From Terana coerulea (Eukaryota > Basidiomycota > Agaricomycetes > Polyporales > Phanerochaetaceae), in NCBI GenBank assembly GCA_024811115.1, contig JAKOGH010001074.1, positions 1 to 17,519 of the forward strand: a stretch of 17,519 nucleotides of DNA. The letters run 5' to 3'. The notes under the pieces were generated by a model. That model saw only the letters and a list, made by a program, of their open reading frames with translations, was not told where the DNA came from and ran no database searches. Numbering within the stretch: the first letter of the stretch is position 1; every line of letters starts with the position of its first letter. This document shows, in pieces, positions 1 to 10,967 of this stretch. The translations under genes were made by a program, and so were the position numbers.

Positions 1-1658
1 GGGTGACGACTATCTCCTTCAAGTACTCGATGCCGTCCGCAATGTCGTCAATTTTGACCGACGTACTTGCTGCAGCCGCCGCAACATCAGAGAGGAGTCT
101 CATACGGAATTCTTGTTCCAACTTGTCAAAGGCAGATTCGTACTCCGATATCCGATTACCCGTAACTGTGCTTGCCTTGATGTACTGCGATACTGTACGC
201 AAGGATCAGTACACTTGTGTACCCTTCCTTTCTTGAAAAACACCTACAGCGAGTCGAAGTGGCATACGATCGAAGAAAGATGCAGCACTCCACCGTTTGT
301 CGCGCAATTCGTGATAGAAGGTCCTCGTTCACGAAAAGCTTCGAATCGCCTTTCCCCACACCGAGAACGACTCCGTAGAAAATATTCATGCGACTAAAGA
401 GATCCATGATCTTGGCCTCGACGTCCTGCCGGTCCTTCCAAATCTGTAGTTGAAATTTCAGTCAGCAACCCAGTGTGTACGGTGCAAGCAGTCTTACGCG
501 GTATGCTCCCCGATAATGGTACAGGCGAGCTTAGCATAAGGGTGAACCTGGAATGCTGTGTGAGAGCGCTGAATGTGGATGCACAAGTGATGACTTGCCT
601 CAGACAGAGTGCTAACTAGCTCTGCAAACAGCTCAATATTCTCGACTAAAGCTCCGCACTCCTTCTCCACAGGTTCCATGCCTTCTAGAGTGAGCTCCGC
701 AGTATCGATCCTCCTCAAAGCCTGGTCTAATTGGTTCTCCTCGTTATTTTGAAGCACAGCACCCGTTGAAGCGAGGTGTATTTCAACGACGTCCGATGAG
801 ACAGGCGGCACTCGAACTGCTTCGTCTGGCACATCTTGCGTGTTGATAGGTTTGGCAGCGGCCAAGGGCTGTGGTTCGAGATCGACCGCCTGTTTATCCA
901 CTGCGAGCTGATCGGGGTCAGTTGCCGCGTTGACGGTGTGAGACACAGGGAACAGATGCGTCACGGCTGGGGCAATGGGAAGCACCGAAGGAGACGCAGC
1001 GCCGGTCAATGCGCTTGTTTCTGGATCGATATTCTCCCTCTCGGCACGGTCGGGTGGGTGTTGAGCTCTGAGTCTGAGCAAGAGATAGGTACCAGTGGCG
1101 GCGCCTTTCTGTTTAACTTTTCAACGAGCACGCATCAGGATACGCTCTAAGGGCGAGGTCGAGAAGCGCATACCGTCTTGGATGGCATTTGGATTTTCGG
1201 AAGGATTAAATTGCACGGTATCAATGAGCTTGTCCTTCAGGCAACCTCGAGACCGGAAAATGCGCATCTTCAATTCACTCGACGGAGGGGCAAAGCTGGA
1301 GAGGACAATCGGTGAGAAATAGGAGCGTGGAATCCCATCTAGTGAGACATACAGTTCAATTTCCTCCTCCCACTTTGGCTGTCTGGACCGTCTTGAAAGG
1401 CTGGTCCTGTACGTCTTCCCATTTAATTCAGCGATGATGTAGAACCTATGAGGCAAGGTAACCGGCAATTCTATCGCATGTATTTCTAAAGAAAATCCTA
1501 GTTAGCCTCCAGTCAATGAGGGGGAATGTAGACGAAGATCATACCGCTTATGGTAAAGCGGAACAGCGGTGAGTCGCCAACGAGATTGTCCAACCTACAA
1601 TGGGAAGGATGAGTCGTTGGGGCAAATGCGTGCAGGCAGACAAAACTTACGATGTCAT
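1..1658 (-). CDS. C2-domain plus helical-domain protein, N-terminal part of a probable fungal STAND/NLR-like protein (partial, frameshifted)
   Basis: I read exons 1658-1651, 1594-1545, 1485-1174, 1104-498, 443-248 and 192 to the window edge. All introns are GT...AG and 54-69 nt long. The start is the ATG at 1658, giving MTSLDNLVGDSPLFRF. Residues 1 to about 135 look like a C2 domain: HRFYIIAELNGKTYRTSL, then PKWEEE, then a last strand YLLLRLRA. An Ala/Pro/Val-rich linker follows, then an alpha-helical region with HPYAKLAC, ARQTVECCIF and RISEYESAFDKLEQEF. In Agaricomycetes this layout (C2, helical HPYAK region) usually precedes a NACHT or other P-loop NTPase and repeats; that part would lie beyond base 1 and is not seen. 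Joining exon 4 to exon 5 needs one extra base: after GEH the frame slips, while the AYR|IWKDRQ reading fits the splice site. The likely cause is a G run one base short (CCCC at 508-511 on the plus strand). The family call comes from recognised motifs and is not certain; the exon structure is firm. Confidence 0.72.
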
Positions 1659-2757
1659 GTTGCTTGAAGCAGCCTTGCAAGTGAAAGGTCTCTTGGGGGA
1701 TTTCGATTAGGGAGCAATGGTTGCAAGCAAAGCGGGCGCGAGGGAGATCTGGTCCACGTGTGCTACACATGCTCTGCAAGCGCTTGCCATGCCAGCTTCC
1801 TGGGTGGGCCTTCCCAGGGCCTTGGACAGCTCCACAAGGTTGAGAAGCACGGAACGTTTCTCTGTCCACGTTTGGTCACAGTCTTCACACCCGGGGCCCG
1901 GGGCGGTAGGCGATTAGACCTTTTCATCTTGCCTGTCAAGTGCCAGACTCGGGACAAGGTTACAAGGCCGTTGCCATGACCAGAGGAGCGTTCGGAAAAT
2001 GTCTGTTGTTTTTACGGTGAATGATACAAGTGAATGTTATGTCTGAACCTCGACTCACCATGTCAACGTCAAAAGACTCAATAGTTAAAGGCGTGTACCT
2101 CTACGTTACGCTGCTCATAGGGACTCGCCCTTGACAATCGGCAGAGGCTGGGCCGTTCATGTCTTCATCTTTACGTTTCGCTGAAGTGAAAGGTAGTATG
2201 TGCAGTTGATACAGAGGACAAGAACAAACGTCGTGCAGGGCCCGCTGAAAATGGCGACCGACGCCTCGGAAATAGCCGGATGATGCGCCAGTTGTAGCGG
2301 AAGCGACACGTGACAGGGTCTAGACTTGCCCACGACCACTCGACTCATGACCACTACAGCTCTTGCAGTACAGTCGTACAGTTAAACCTGCAAGGACACT
2401 ACGGCACAGAATTTACACATTGTTAACCTCCATGGCGATACATCTGTGACGGCACATCAGCAAGAATGACGCTGTATCGGCCGCCGCGGATGGACTGCAG
2501 TCTGCAAGTCGTGAAGCGGCGGCCGAGAAGTTGAGCGGCATGCAGCACCTCGGCGCCCGCTGGAAGCCAATAACACATAATCTTTGAAGAAATGAGTTAG
2601 ATTGGGGTGATATAAAGTGCACATCAGTCCAAGTACTCAATCCCCAACTGCTTGATACCGAACCCCACCGCAGAGGTCCATAAAGCCCTGCTCTCTGAAC
2701 GAGCCCCACTGGCACAGCTCAAAAATAAGGCCATTCCCTACGACCGAACAATATACC
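1659..2757. other. Divergent intergenic region, no gene seen
   Basis: About 1.1 kb lies between the start of the C2-domain gene (minus strand) and the start of the small plus-strand gene. Short open frames exist on both strands, but none shows splice structure, conserved-looking motifs or a plausible domain. It should hold both promoters. The only element I can point to is the TATAAA at 2611. Confidence 0.5.
2611..2616 (+). promoter_or_regulatory. TATA box for the gene starting at 2758
   Basis: The sequence gTATAAAg lies about 145 bases before the ATG at 2758, on the coding strand and in an otherwise non-coding stretch. CA- and TC-containing sequence downstream (around 2620-2650) could hold the transcription start. 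This is a consensus match only. Confidence 0.45.
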
Positions 2758-3480
2758 ATGGCCGTACCCGCAGATATGACCACGCTTAATCTGACTGGCA
2801 AGTATATCCAGGTCAGTACATTATTCGCATGCGAGATATAGTTTGATCACCAGATATCCTTGCACAGAATAAAGCGCTGAGCGATGACACCGACGAGCTC
2901 CTCAATAAGCAGGGCGTGTCATGGATGACTCGAAAGGCCATCGGTATGGCTACCCTGTCCCTCAGTATCCACCACTCCGTCGAAGGCGACCTTGAAACCA
3001 TTAAGGTGGACCAGACGCTTGGCGGAGGCCTCGGGGATCTTCCGAGACGCGTACCCTCGACTGGACTAAACGCGATGCCGAGAGCAAGCTGTATGGTCCG
3101 ACGATGATTCGTACCAAACGTGCCAAACTTGACGAGTTGGATGACGAGTATCTGAAACAAGGGTGGGCGGAGAGCGTGAAGGAGCAAGGGGTCATTCTTC
3201 ACTCCGTCGAAAGTGCGCCAAAGAGCGGGAAGTCCTGGACAACGGACATGGTATTTCGACTTCTTCCAGCCGCGTTGACGATCGCTGACCATTCCATTCA
3301 TAGGCATGGGGTATTGAGGAGATCGACGGGGTGCTAAGATACACCAGGCACGTCGCCTTTGTAGGACCTAAGGGCGAGAAGATCAATGCCCGGCTCGTCT
3401 ATGACTACCGTAAGTCCACTCACCATATATTCTTCGGATACGGCTCACGCCTTCCTCTTCCAGAAGGACCGCTCAACTAG
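2758..3480 (+). CDS. Small fungal-specific protein of unknown function, four exons, one frameshift
   Basis: Exons are 2758-2811, 2868-3250, 3304-3409 and 3464-3480, with GT...AG introns of 56, 53 and 54 nt. The product is about 186 residues. It begins MAVPADMTTLNLTGKYIQ, continues NKALSDDTDELLNKQGVSW, carries KVDQTLGGGL and TRTLDWTKRD, then LDELDDEYLKQGW, then SGKSWTTDMAWGIEEIDG, and ends RLVYDYQGPLN. I recognise this as a recurring basidiomycete hypothetical family (SDDTDE..L..QGV.W, D.TL.GG, WTxxxAWGxEEIxG..RYxRHV). The alternating short strands suggest a small beta-barrel, perhaps lipocalin-like, but that is inference. There is no signal peptide or membrane segment, so it is probably cytosolic. 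Exon 2 (383 nt) is one base short of keeping frame. The slip falls in GGGG at 3033-3036, where the reading changes from GGGLG to SSETRTLDW. A TATA box lies upstream. Confidence 0.82.
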
Positions 3481-4544
3481 ACGGGGACTGCATTCTCTGC
3501 CTACCGGAAAGTGGGCACTTCGATACGGCGACAGCTGTCGTTGAATGAGTCACTACAGAGCATGTAGACGAGCGTAAACCATACCAACATGTTGTTCGAC
3601 CACCATCATAAGAGATAGAATCCCACTCGAATCGCTGCAGCAGTTCGCTAAACCGCGCCTACGTGCTTCGCAAAGACTTCGACGACTTCTAGGAGGCTTC
3701 CGGCGACGTGAAGATGTGCGCCGCTATCTTCCTGTCCGACGGCCATGGCCGCTATCTTCGCTAGTGTGAACATCCTCCAGCTCAGAAGAGCGCAGAGAGA
3801 TGCGATAGTGCGGGTCGTGCTGCATTGGTCGCCTGTAGGATATAGCACAAAGATAGCTGGCGATTTGACTTCAGCTGGGAAATCCGGCGAGTGTCCCGCG
3901 TAGCGCTACCACAGACTGTTAGTCCACAACAAAAGCCTGAGTAAGTAGACGCACCTTGAAAATTCGAAGGCCTCCATCGCATACATCCCTGCGCCAAGCA
4001 TTATCCCCCTATGGTCCTTCTACCAGTGCACCTGCAAGCTCTACGCTTTTCGTGACGAATTTTGCATCTGGTGGGGTTGCTAGGGTGGAAAGCTTGGCAT
4101 GATCTTCTTGCATCTTCTGTGGAACGAGATTCGTGCATGAGGGTCGTCTGCATAGCGAATGCCGCGATGGAACGGGGTCAAGCTGAGGAAGTGGTTGCGA
4201 ACATGAAGTACGGACCCGGCGCTGCAAAGCGACGGCCAATTCACGTGCTGCTCATCAACGGAACAGCGGATCAAAAAACCCTCCCGAAGCCAACGTCTTG
4301 GTGTCGCGGTGCACAACATGACCCTGCGCAATCCCTCCAGGCTCCGTGTGCTGCTGACAAAGCACTTCTTCTGTCAGGCATCTCGGCGAGCGAGTAAAAT
4401 ACTCCACGTGGGCTCGAATTCCTTTGCATACCTTCCAAATGCGGATGGTCCACGGCATTTACCTGCGCTCAGCGAGCTTGCTCAAACCTTCGCAGACGGG
4501 TCTGAATTATATGAGCTGGATAGCACTTCGTAGAGCTACAAATA
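3481..4544. other. Intergenic region, no supportable gene
   Basis: Just over 1 kb lies between the small plus-strand gene and the 3' end of the large minus-strand gene. Open frames of 60-110 codons exist on both strands at about 4000-4460, but they overlap one another and no splice pattern or recognisable domain joins them. Both genes point into this region, so it should contain both 3' ends. Confidence 0.45.
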
Positions 4545-7500
4545 TTAATCGTTATCAGAACCGTAGTCTTCCTCCGCTGCAAGCTCTTTATCAGCACCAT
4601 CTAAGTTGCCTTCACCATTGTCCGAGTGTGAATCCTGGGTGCCTTCAGCTGGTGCCAGTGTTCCCAGAGTTGCGCCTCGCTCATGATAGCGTTTGATGAC
4701 AGTAGTGAGTATGCTGAGTTTCTCGGCCTTGTTGCGCATGTGAGACTTGAGTGGGATGTTCTTATCATAACCAAGGAGGCGATGTACGTCGAGCTGCTGC
4801 TCGATCATGGCCACCGTAAAGCGTGGATGACGGACCCGGTCCTCCTCTAACACCAACTCAACCTTCCTCAGCTCTTCTGCTATACGTGCCTTCTTCGTCG
4901 CCTTCGCCTGCAACTCCGCTTTTTTCTTCTGCACAGCCTCAAGCTCTGCGGAAATGACGGCCTTCTTGCGCTCCCGTTCAAGCTTGCTGCTGTCAATAGC
5001 ACGAGCCTCGGAGCGAAGAAACTTGTCATATTCCTCACCATGCATCAAAACGTCCATGAATTCTTGAACATCGTTGCGCCAAAAGGTCACCTGAGCGTTG
5101 AACTGGTGTTCTGAGGTGCTGTGTTTGGCGTCCATAAATCGCCGAAATGTACCGAGGATGCCTTCGCACGCGTCGTTGCAAGGCTGCATCCACGCACGGT
5201 GCCGTTCCTGAGCCGTCGATGTATCGATAGTGCTGCCTGTTTCAAACTCCCGGCTAAACCGCTTCCATACGACCAGTGCTCCAGTGAGAAACGCAACCAG
5301 CAGGGACTCCAGATGAGGCAAGTGTGGGATAAGTGCATAGATGGCGGCAAGGACTTCAGGGCGCTGCCATGTCTTTGCATGTAAGGTAACCTGGCATGGG
5401 TCTGTATCAGGGGAAAGAAGTCGATGAGGGTTATTTATAAGCATTTGAATATGGTCTTGAACGGTTTCGTGTAAAGGACCAAGCTCGAGTGCGTTGAGGT
5501 TTTCTGATCCAGGACCACAAACCATAAGCGTAAGGGTAAGAGACAGCTTCGCCATAGAGCGCCAGAACGACCATCTCGGAAAGGGTCGCTGGATCATGAA
5601 GGGCTTTGTAGACGTTAAGTTCCATGTTGTTGAAGCCGTAAGTCTCCTTCTTGTCTCGAACAAACTCAAGAAAGCTGATGATGAGGTCGAGATGCACGAG
5701 GAGTTCAGCGCAGGCGAGGCAATAGGTCTGGTACCGGGTGTTGCTTGTGTCCGGAAACTGGACCGTGTGCTTGATATGATGCAGAACCCAGTACTGGTAG
5801 GTGTCGTGTTGACCTTTCTTCGAGTCCTTATGGTTGAAAATTGCACCAGCAAGGCTTGCGGCCTTCACTGCGCCACCAGTCGAGACGTCAGCAGCACGCT
5901 GCTCTGCAGATGTTGCTGTCATCGCCGATGGGTCGGCAAGTTGTACAACAGCACGATTATCACGGTTCGGCAGCAGAACCGGTCCTGGGAGATTGGCGTC
6001 CTTCCACCATTGGGTCATCATCGCGTTGCCTCCCTTTACGGCATTGAGCTCCTTGTGCATGCAGCAACCGGCCCAAAGAAAAGGCTGAGCTGGCGCTTCG
6101 ACTCTGGGGACAGTCTCTCGTACGCTTCGGCACCAAGTGTTTGCGCAAGATTCTGAATCATCTCGACATCATGGGCTGCTTGCTCTTCGTCTGACAGGGC
6201 ATTCCAAGCTCCAAGACCACCAAGACGGGCAATTTTCTCCGCATTAGCCCGTGAGATGAGCGCAGCGACCTCTTCAGTAGGACTGGACGATAACTGCTTG
6301 TGCCCAAGATCTTTGTAAATGATGTCGATCTTCCAGGAGAGAAAGATCCGAAATAGCTTTCGCTGATCCTCTGCGTGATCTGTATGCATCCTGAGCATCT
6401 TGCATCCAAAGTCAGAGACCGAGGTGAAGTCCTAACAGAATAGCTAACGGCGAGCGGTTGAAGGTGTCTATGATGTTACGGAATTGGTTCTGCCAGCCAT
6501 CGAACTGCGTCTGTGATTTATGGTTTGTAGAGGAATGCACACCGATAAGGCGATTCTGAGGAAGGAGTTTGGTTGGGTTGGTGTAGGAATCCGGTGCGAG
6601 AACAGAGACAAAGCGCGACTCTCTATTAACATTGAGATGAGTCGTCCCGTCTCCACTGATGGTGATATCTATAGCAGAGATTTAATGTATGAGCGTCGGG
6701 CGCACTAATGTGCAATAGCAAACTCACCTGGGCTTTTCGTCACCTCAAATCCGAGCTTCACCGCACTTGCAACACCGCCCTCAAGCAAGCAGCGCTGTAC
6801 AGTACAGCGGCTCATCCGGTGAGAGATCTCGATTCCAACCATTTTTCCAATCTCTCGCATAGCGTCACTAACCCTCTCCTGGGCGCAGCCCAGGTGTACG
6901 AGCATCCGCGCCATAGCCCTAGACTTGGTTGTATACACTCCCTTCTGGATGACACGGCATGTCTTTGCCCTCTTCTCCAGCCGGCCCTTGAGCCTTGTAA
7001 TGGCTCTATCGCGTACACCGGGAGCCCGATCAACTCGAGCCTTCAAAGCGCGGATCTTCTTGCGTGCCTTGGTGCGCTTCTCCTCGAGAATGTCGTATTC
7101 ATCACGAAGCGCCGAGTAGCTCGCCCAAGTTTTCGTCATCTCCGCTTCATAGTGAGCCACCGTAGCCAATGCCCAAGAGGTCACCCGAGCTGCATAGTCA
7201 TTAGAGTCGAAAGCCCAGTTTATAGCCCAGTTTGCTTGTTGTGTTGCCGAGGATGCAGCTGCAAGAGCACAAGATGTAGCCGCATACGTCGTCTGAAGCT
7301 CGAGAGAAAGCTGTTCTTCCTTGAGGCGAGAGTCGCCGAGAGTTCCAGACATCACTACCAGTTGTGCACATGAGCCCCTCAGTTCTGCGCGAGTTTGGTC
7401 TAGAACGCTACGAGTACTGAACAAGTCGGTGTCTTGCATAACAGCATAGCGGCGCGCCTCCTCATTCTGGTCTTGAGCTCGGATGAGTTCATTCTTCGTG

Positions 7501-8132
7501 TCTTGTGCCTGCATAACCGCTGCGTTCATGGCAGTCTTGTAACAATGCGCATCGGTAATCGAAGCTTCCAGCGCAAGACCCAGCTCGCGGACATGACTCT
7601 CGGAGTCCTCTAGATGACTATGAACAGCCCTCGATCCCTCTTGAAGGCTTAGCAAGTCTGCCTGGTGTTGATCGTCGTTGAAGGCTGCAATTTTGCGCAG
7701 CTTCTCCTTGGATTCGGCAGCACGGCGCGCACGATTCCGTGCATTGTGGTACCTCCGGCGAAGATCTTCCCCACAGTCCTGAGCACGAGTAAGCTGTGCG
7801 TCCTGCTCTTCAATGCGTGCGTTCTGCTCTTCAATGCGTGCGTTCTGCTCTTCAATGCGTGCGTTCTGCTCTTCAATGCGCGCGTTCTGCTCTTCAATGC
7901 GTGCATCTTGCGCTACAATATGCGCCTCGGACCCATTTGCACTCAGGTGGTCTTGAGCGGGAATAAGCTCGCGCTGCCCAATGCTCTGGGCAACGGTTCC
8001 AGCCGGTAGTTCAAGGGAAGGAGCGGAGTCAGCGGAGGGAGTGGTTGGAAGCTGATGCTTGATAGCAGCAAGTCTTGTACTCTGCTGTTGCTGCGCAGCT
8101 GAACGCTTGGTTGACCGCTTCGCGCGAGGCAT
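4545..8132 (-). CDS. Large coiled-coil, transposase-like protein of a multi-copy basidiomycete family (three frameshifts)
   Basis: Exon 1 is 8132-6728, the intron 6727-6669 (59 nt, GTGAGT...CTATAG), and coding then runs to the TAA at 4545; about 1175 residues. The start MPRAKRSTKRSAAQQQQ is basic and NLS-like. Residues about 70-340 form a long coiled coil that includes five ARIEEQN-type heptads. Residues about 400-465 are helical and could bind DNA. Then come ISGDGTTHLN, LIGVHSSTNHKSQTQFDGWQ, NRSPLA, MHTDHAEDQRKLF, MHKELNAVKGGNAMMTQWW, SNTRYQTYC, PGSENLNALELGPLH and NDACEGILGTFRR; the tail is K/E-rich and ends in an acidic stretch. I recognise the motif set as a family scattered in many copies in basidiomycete genomes. 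The spaced acidic residues (SGDGT, TDH, NDACEG) suggest an RNase H-like transposase, but this is inference. The frame slips near 6430 (after SPLAILL), at 6075-6077 (SLFF to GCCMHKE) and near 5525 (SYPYA to CGPGSEN). No terminal inverted repeats were found. Confidence 0.75.
7803..7907 (-). repeat. 21-bp tandem repeat, five copies, in frame within the coiled coil
   Basis: The unit on the plus strand is ctgctcttcaatgcgtgcgt plus t, repeated five times from 7803. The fourth copy has one change (cgcgcg) and the fifth diverges at its end. On the coding strand each unit encodes one heptad (ARIEEQN), so a copy-number change keeps both the reading frame and the coiled-coil register. Confidence 0.95.
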
Positions 8133-9036
8133 GCTCAGCAGACTGAAGGATGCAGAACAGCGTGGAAGAGTCGATATTTGTGTGAATTAATGAGGAATAA
8201 TTCTATAAACACCGTAAAACTGGTCTGTACATGTCCGAGTTAGTTAAGTCGGGGGTTGCCTGCAAGGCAGAGTAAAATGCGCACCGAACTCTAAATAAGC
8301 CTACCCGGCTGCAACTACCATTCCTAACAGCTCGAAATGGCCTCCGGGGTAATTAAAGTGTCATCTAGCATACAGAAGCCAGGCAAGGGGCTGAGATTGA
8401 GTGTCTCGAGCAGAAAGGGCGATGTGGACGTGAGCAACCTGGCCGACATGAGTAGACGCGACTGCACTCACGATGAGCGCTAAATGAGCAATTTCGCCGA
8501 GATACCGCCTTCTTTAGGTACACTTTCCGGTGCGTAGGCTCATTGGAGGAGGACGATGAAGTGAGACGAAGTGTTTTGGATGATGGTGCGCACCCGTAGC
8601 AGCAGAAATTGTTTTTGTTGCCTTGCAACAAATGAATCTGACATCAATATCTCCTTGAATATTCGTCCTAATTACATTTCATCACTAGAACAAATAGACA
8701 CATCTTGTCCCGGTGTACTGAAGACCCAAGCAGAGTCCTACTTGCATGGGACAGCTATAGAAGTGTACCTAAAGACGAGCACTTCACGGCGAGCACTCAA
8801 GATTGATGGGCTACCCATATCTGGGCGGTCTCAAGGTTTCGCGCAGCAATTACTCGGAATTCTTTCCACGTGCTCGTGACAAGGGGACATCAGAACGCTC
8901 CACACGACATTCGTGGGAGAAAACTGTCGTCGCAGGGGATTGCGCAGGGTCACGTGACAACACCCACCTGCTCCTCCACCGTATGAGGCGACTCTAAGAT
9001 CTGCGTTTAGCATAAGTCTACGGAGCCCTATTCGAC
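8133..9036. other. Intergenic region, no gene seen
   Basis: About 900 bases separate the start of the minus-strand coiled-coil gene from the start of the BTB gene, so it is a shared divergent promoter region. Open frames inside it (for example 8365-8631 minus and 8571-8879 plus) are compositionally odd and lack recognisable motifs. I compared this stretch by eye with 4400-4545 for transposon ends and found no inverted repeat. Confidence 0.45.
8201..8210 (-). promoter_or_regulatory. TATA-like element before the coiled-coil/transposase-like gene
   Basis: On the minus strand the sequence reads GTTTATAGAA, about 70 bases upstream of the ATG at 8132, in an AT-rich stretch just outside the coding region. 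The position suits a core promoter; the match to TATAAA is imperfect. Confidence 0.3.
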
Positions 9037-10146
9037 ATGCGTACGGTCAGCTCGATGGATCAAGTAAGGCACCCCTAGGCCTCCTTGTATCTGCAAGACG
9101 GGGACATCATTGTCTCTGCCAGCACATCACCTTCGTCGACCCAGCTCTTTCGCATTCATAAAGCCCGCATTTCTGAAAGATCTCAAGTTCTTGAGGAAAT
9201 GATTCAGCGCATGCCAAAAGGGACAACCTACAATGGCGCAGCAGTACTCAAAATGCCAGAAGAGGACAAGGCTGAGGATGTTGCGCATCTCTTCGCTGCA
9301 ATCTACGACGAGAAGTGAGCCCGAGTCCCATTTTGCCTTTTATGACCAGAATCAAACACTTGTTGTAGGTATCTAGAGTTCCAGCTGTCGAGCACGAGCC
9401 CCTCGGATACCCCTCTACATTTTTCTGGGCTAGTACGACTGGCGACCAAGTATAGGGTTGAAGACGTTGCGGATGCGGTACGCAATCACATTAAAAATGA
9501 CTGGCCCACGACGTTGCATGATTGGGACGGTATTCAGTCTGACCTCAACGCCATCATGCCGATGGCGGGGCGTTGGACGAAGAAGACGTGGGTCGAGATG
9601 GAGGCAGAGGCTGCAGAGCCTGTATCTGCTATCTTATTCGGTCTGCAGTACGACTTGAACGACATCCTCCCGGCAGCCCTCTATCAGCTTTGCATCACTG
9701 CGATCGATTCCGAGCGAGATAATATCATTAGGTACGACCCCAAGTCCTCGCCGCGCTGGCAACGCGGCGCGCGTTGGAGTATGCTCGACCGTGTGCTCCT
9801 TCTGCGTTTCGTTCAGGGAAGGGACGGTCTGCATTCACAGTACGCGGAAATGGTTGGCAAGCTGCAAGAGTTTCTGCAGCCCATGTACGCACACATTCGG
9901 CCTCGCTGCACGACCTGGCGCTCTAAATGCGAGGAGAAGATGGAAGCACTTGCGAAGGAGTTTTTCTGTGATGCATACCCGATGTCGGGCGACATGGACT
10001 GTCTGGGCGTGCTTAGGGAGCTCTTGATTGGATGCGACATGAAAGAGCTTTGCCCATTGTGTATCACAATGGTGACGGACGAAGTGGACCGGAGGAGGAA
10101 CAAGCTCTGGGATTATTTGTCGATACACTTCAATTTTGAGCACTAA
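9037..10146 (+). CDS. BTB/POZ domain protein, two exons, in-frame TAG near the start
   Basis: Exon 1 runs to 9314, the intron is 9315-9368 (54 nt, GTGAGC...TTGTAG), and exon 2 is 9369-10146, ending FNFEH. The BTB/POZ domain covers the first part: LYLQDGDIIVSAS, FRIHKARISERSQVLEEM, then LKMPEEDKAEDV and a shift to LEFQLSSTSPSD. Then come LVRLATKYRVEDVADAV and NDWPTTLHDWD, the usual helical extension after fungal BTB domains. A C-terminal region with paired cysteines (ELCPLC) follows, also common in these proteins. BTB domains mediate dimerisation and can recruit Cullin-3; this large basidiomycete expansion is mostly uncharacterised. ATGs at 9037 and 9055 are in frame with the domain, but a TAG at 9076-9078 lies between them and LYLQDGD. 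It could be a nonsense change or error, or the 3' end (CCCCTAG) of an intron whose first exon lies further upstream. Translation could not otherwise start at a good ATG before the domain. Confidence 0.85.
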
Positions 10147-10967
10147 AAGTTGTGATGCATGGCACAGTCTGATTCCCAGGTTCATTGAAGAGCACCGCTA
10201 TTGAACGCCGCGAGCAGCCGTAGTATTCCAAGTCACCAGATAATCTACCAAGTCGTAACACCTTCATCTCACCAACAGGTATCAGATTGCCGCTTCTGTT
10301 CATCACGAACAAGCGCGACACTCACTGTGGCCCACAAGGCATCTCACCACGCCCACCACGCCCGTGGGTGCTGACACTCTGCATCAGCGTCGGGTTCTCT
10401 CCAAAGTGAGCTAATGTGACAGAATACATCAACTCTGTTTGATCTTAATATGTTTTTGTTTCTGACAGCGTTGTACGGTGGCTGGGAGCCCACGCGCCAA
10501 TGCAGTAACGCTCTCACGTTCGCTCCGTCGCCCACCCGTTGAATCACGTCGGGTCCGTTGCTTCAGCTTCGACTTCGACATCATCAAATATGTCGTTACC
10601 AAAGAACATGTCATGTAGCAAAGATCAGCTCAGATGGTCCCTCCTGCGCGGTTGGGAGCTACCTATGTCCGTCTCAATCGCCAAAAGCAACGAGACTTCC
10701 CCGTGTGTCTTGGTCGGAACAGTATCATAGGTAAGACATAGCGTTCGCCATTGCTTGGCCAGTACGATTGGAAACGGGCGCTGATAGTTGCTTCTAGGAA
10801 GCAGGTGAAGGTGCGTGCGCAGTGATAGCAAGCCATGCCGTACAGATAGTCGCGAAATCAGCACCAAGCCAACCGAATGCTGTTTCATGATGCGTCTTCT
10901 CATGGACGTACATTAAGGGCCAAGGCAAACGATCGTTTTTCGCCACGCATGACAGCTGGAGCTGGTT
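10147..10967. other. Intergenic region, no gene seen
   Basis: About 820 bases lie between the end of the BTB gene and the first ATG I accept for the membrane-protein gene. A short minus-strand frame at 10130-10321 is open, but it overlaps the BTB 3' end and shows no recognisable domain. Part of the region should be the promoter of the downstream plus-strand gene. Confidence 0.4.

Noticed and set aside
1763..1957. Arg/Pro-rich frame upstream of the C2 gene as an extra first exon
   Set aside because: The frame leading into the ATG at 1658 has a stop upstream, and no donor/acceptor pair links the two convincingly.
4255..4458. Minus-strand frame containing VVHRDTK, similar to a kinase HRD loop
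   Set aside because: Only one short motif matches; there is no glycine loop, DFG or other kinase feature nearby in any frame.
5494..6156. A 220-codon plus-strand open frame
   Set aside because: It lies opposite the conserved part of the coiled-coil/transposase-like gene, whose motifs (MHKELNAVKGG, NTRYQTYC) are clearly on the minus strand.
6708..7373. A 221-codon plus-strand open frame
   Set aside because: It is antisense to the coiled-coil exon and has no recognisable domain.
4400..8340. Terminal inverted repeats flanking the transposase-like gene
   Set aside because: Comparison by eye of the two flanks showed no convincing inverted repeat or target duplication; a computed search could still find distant ends.
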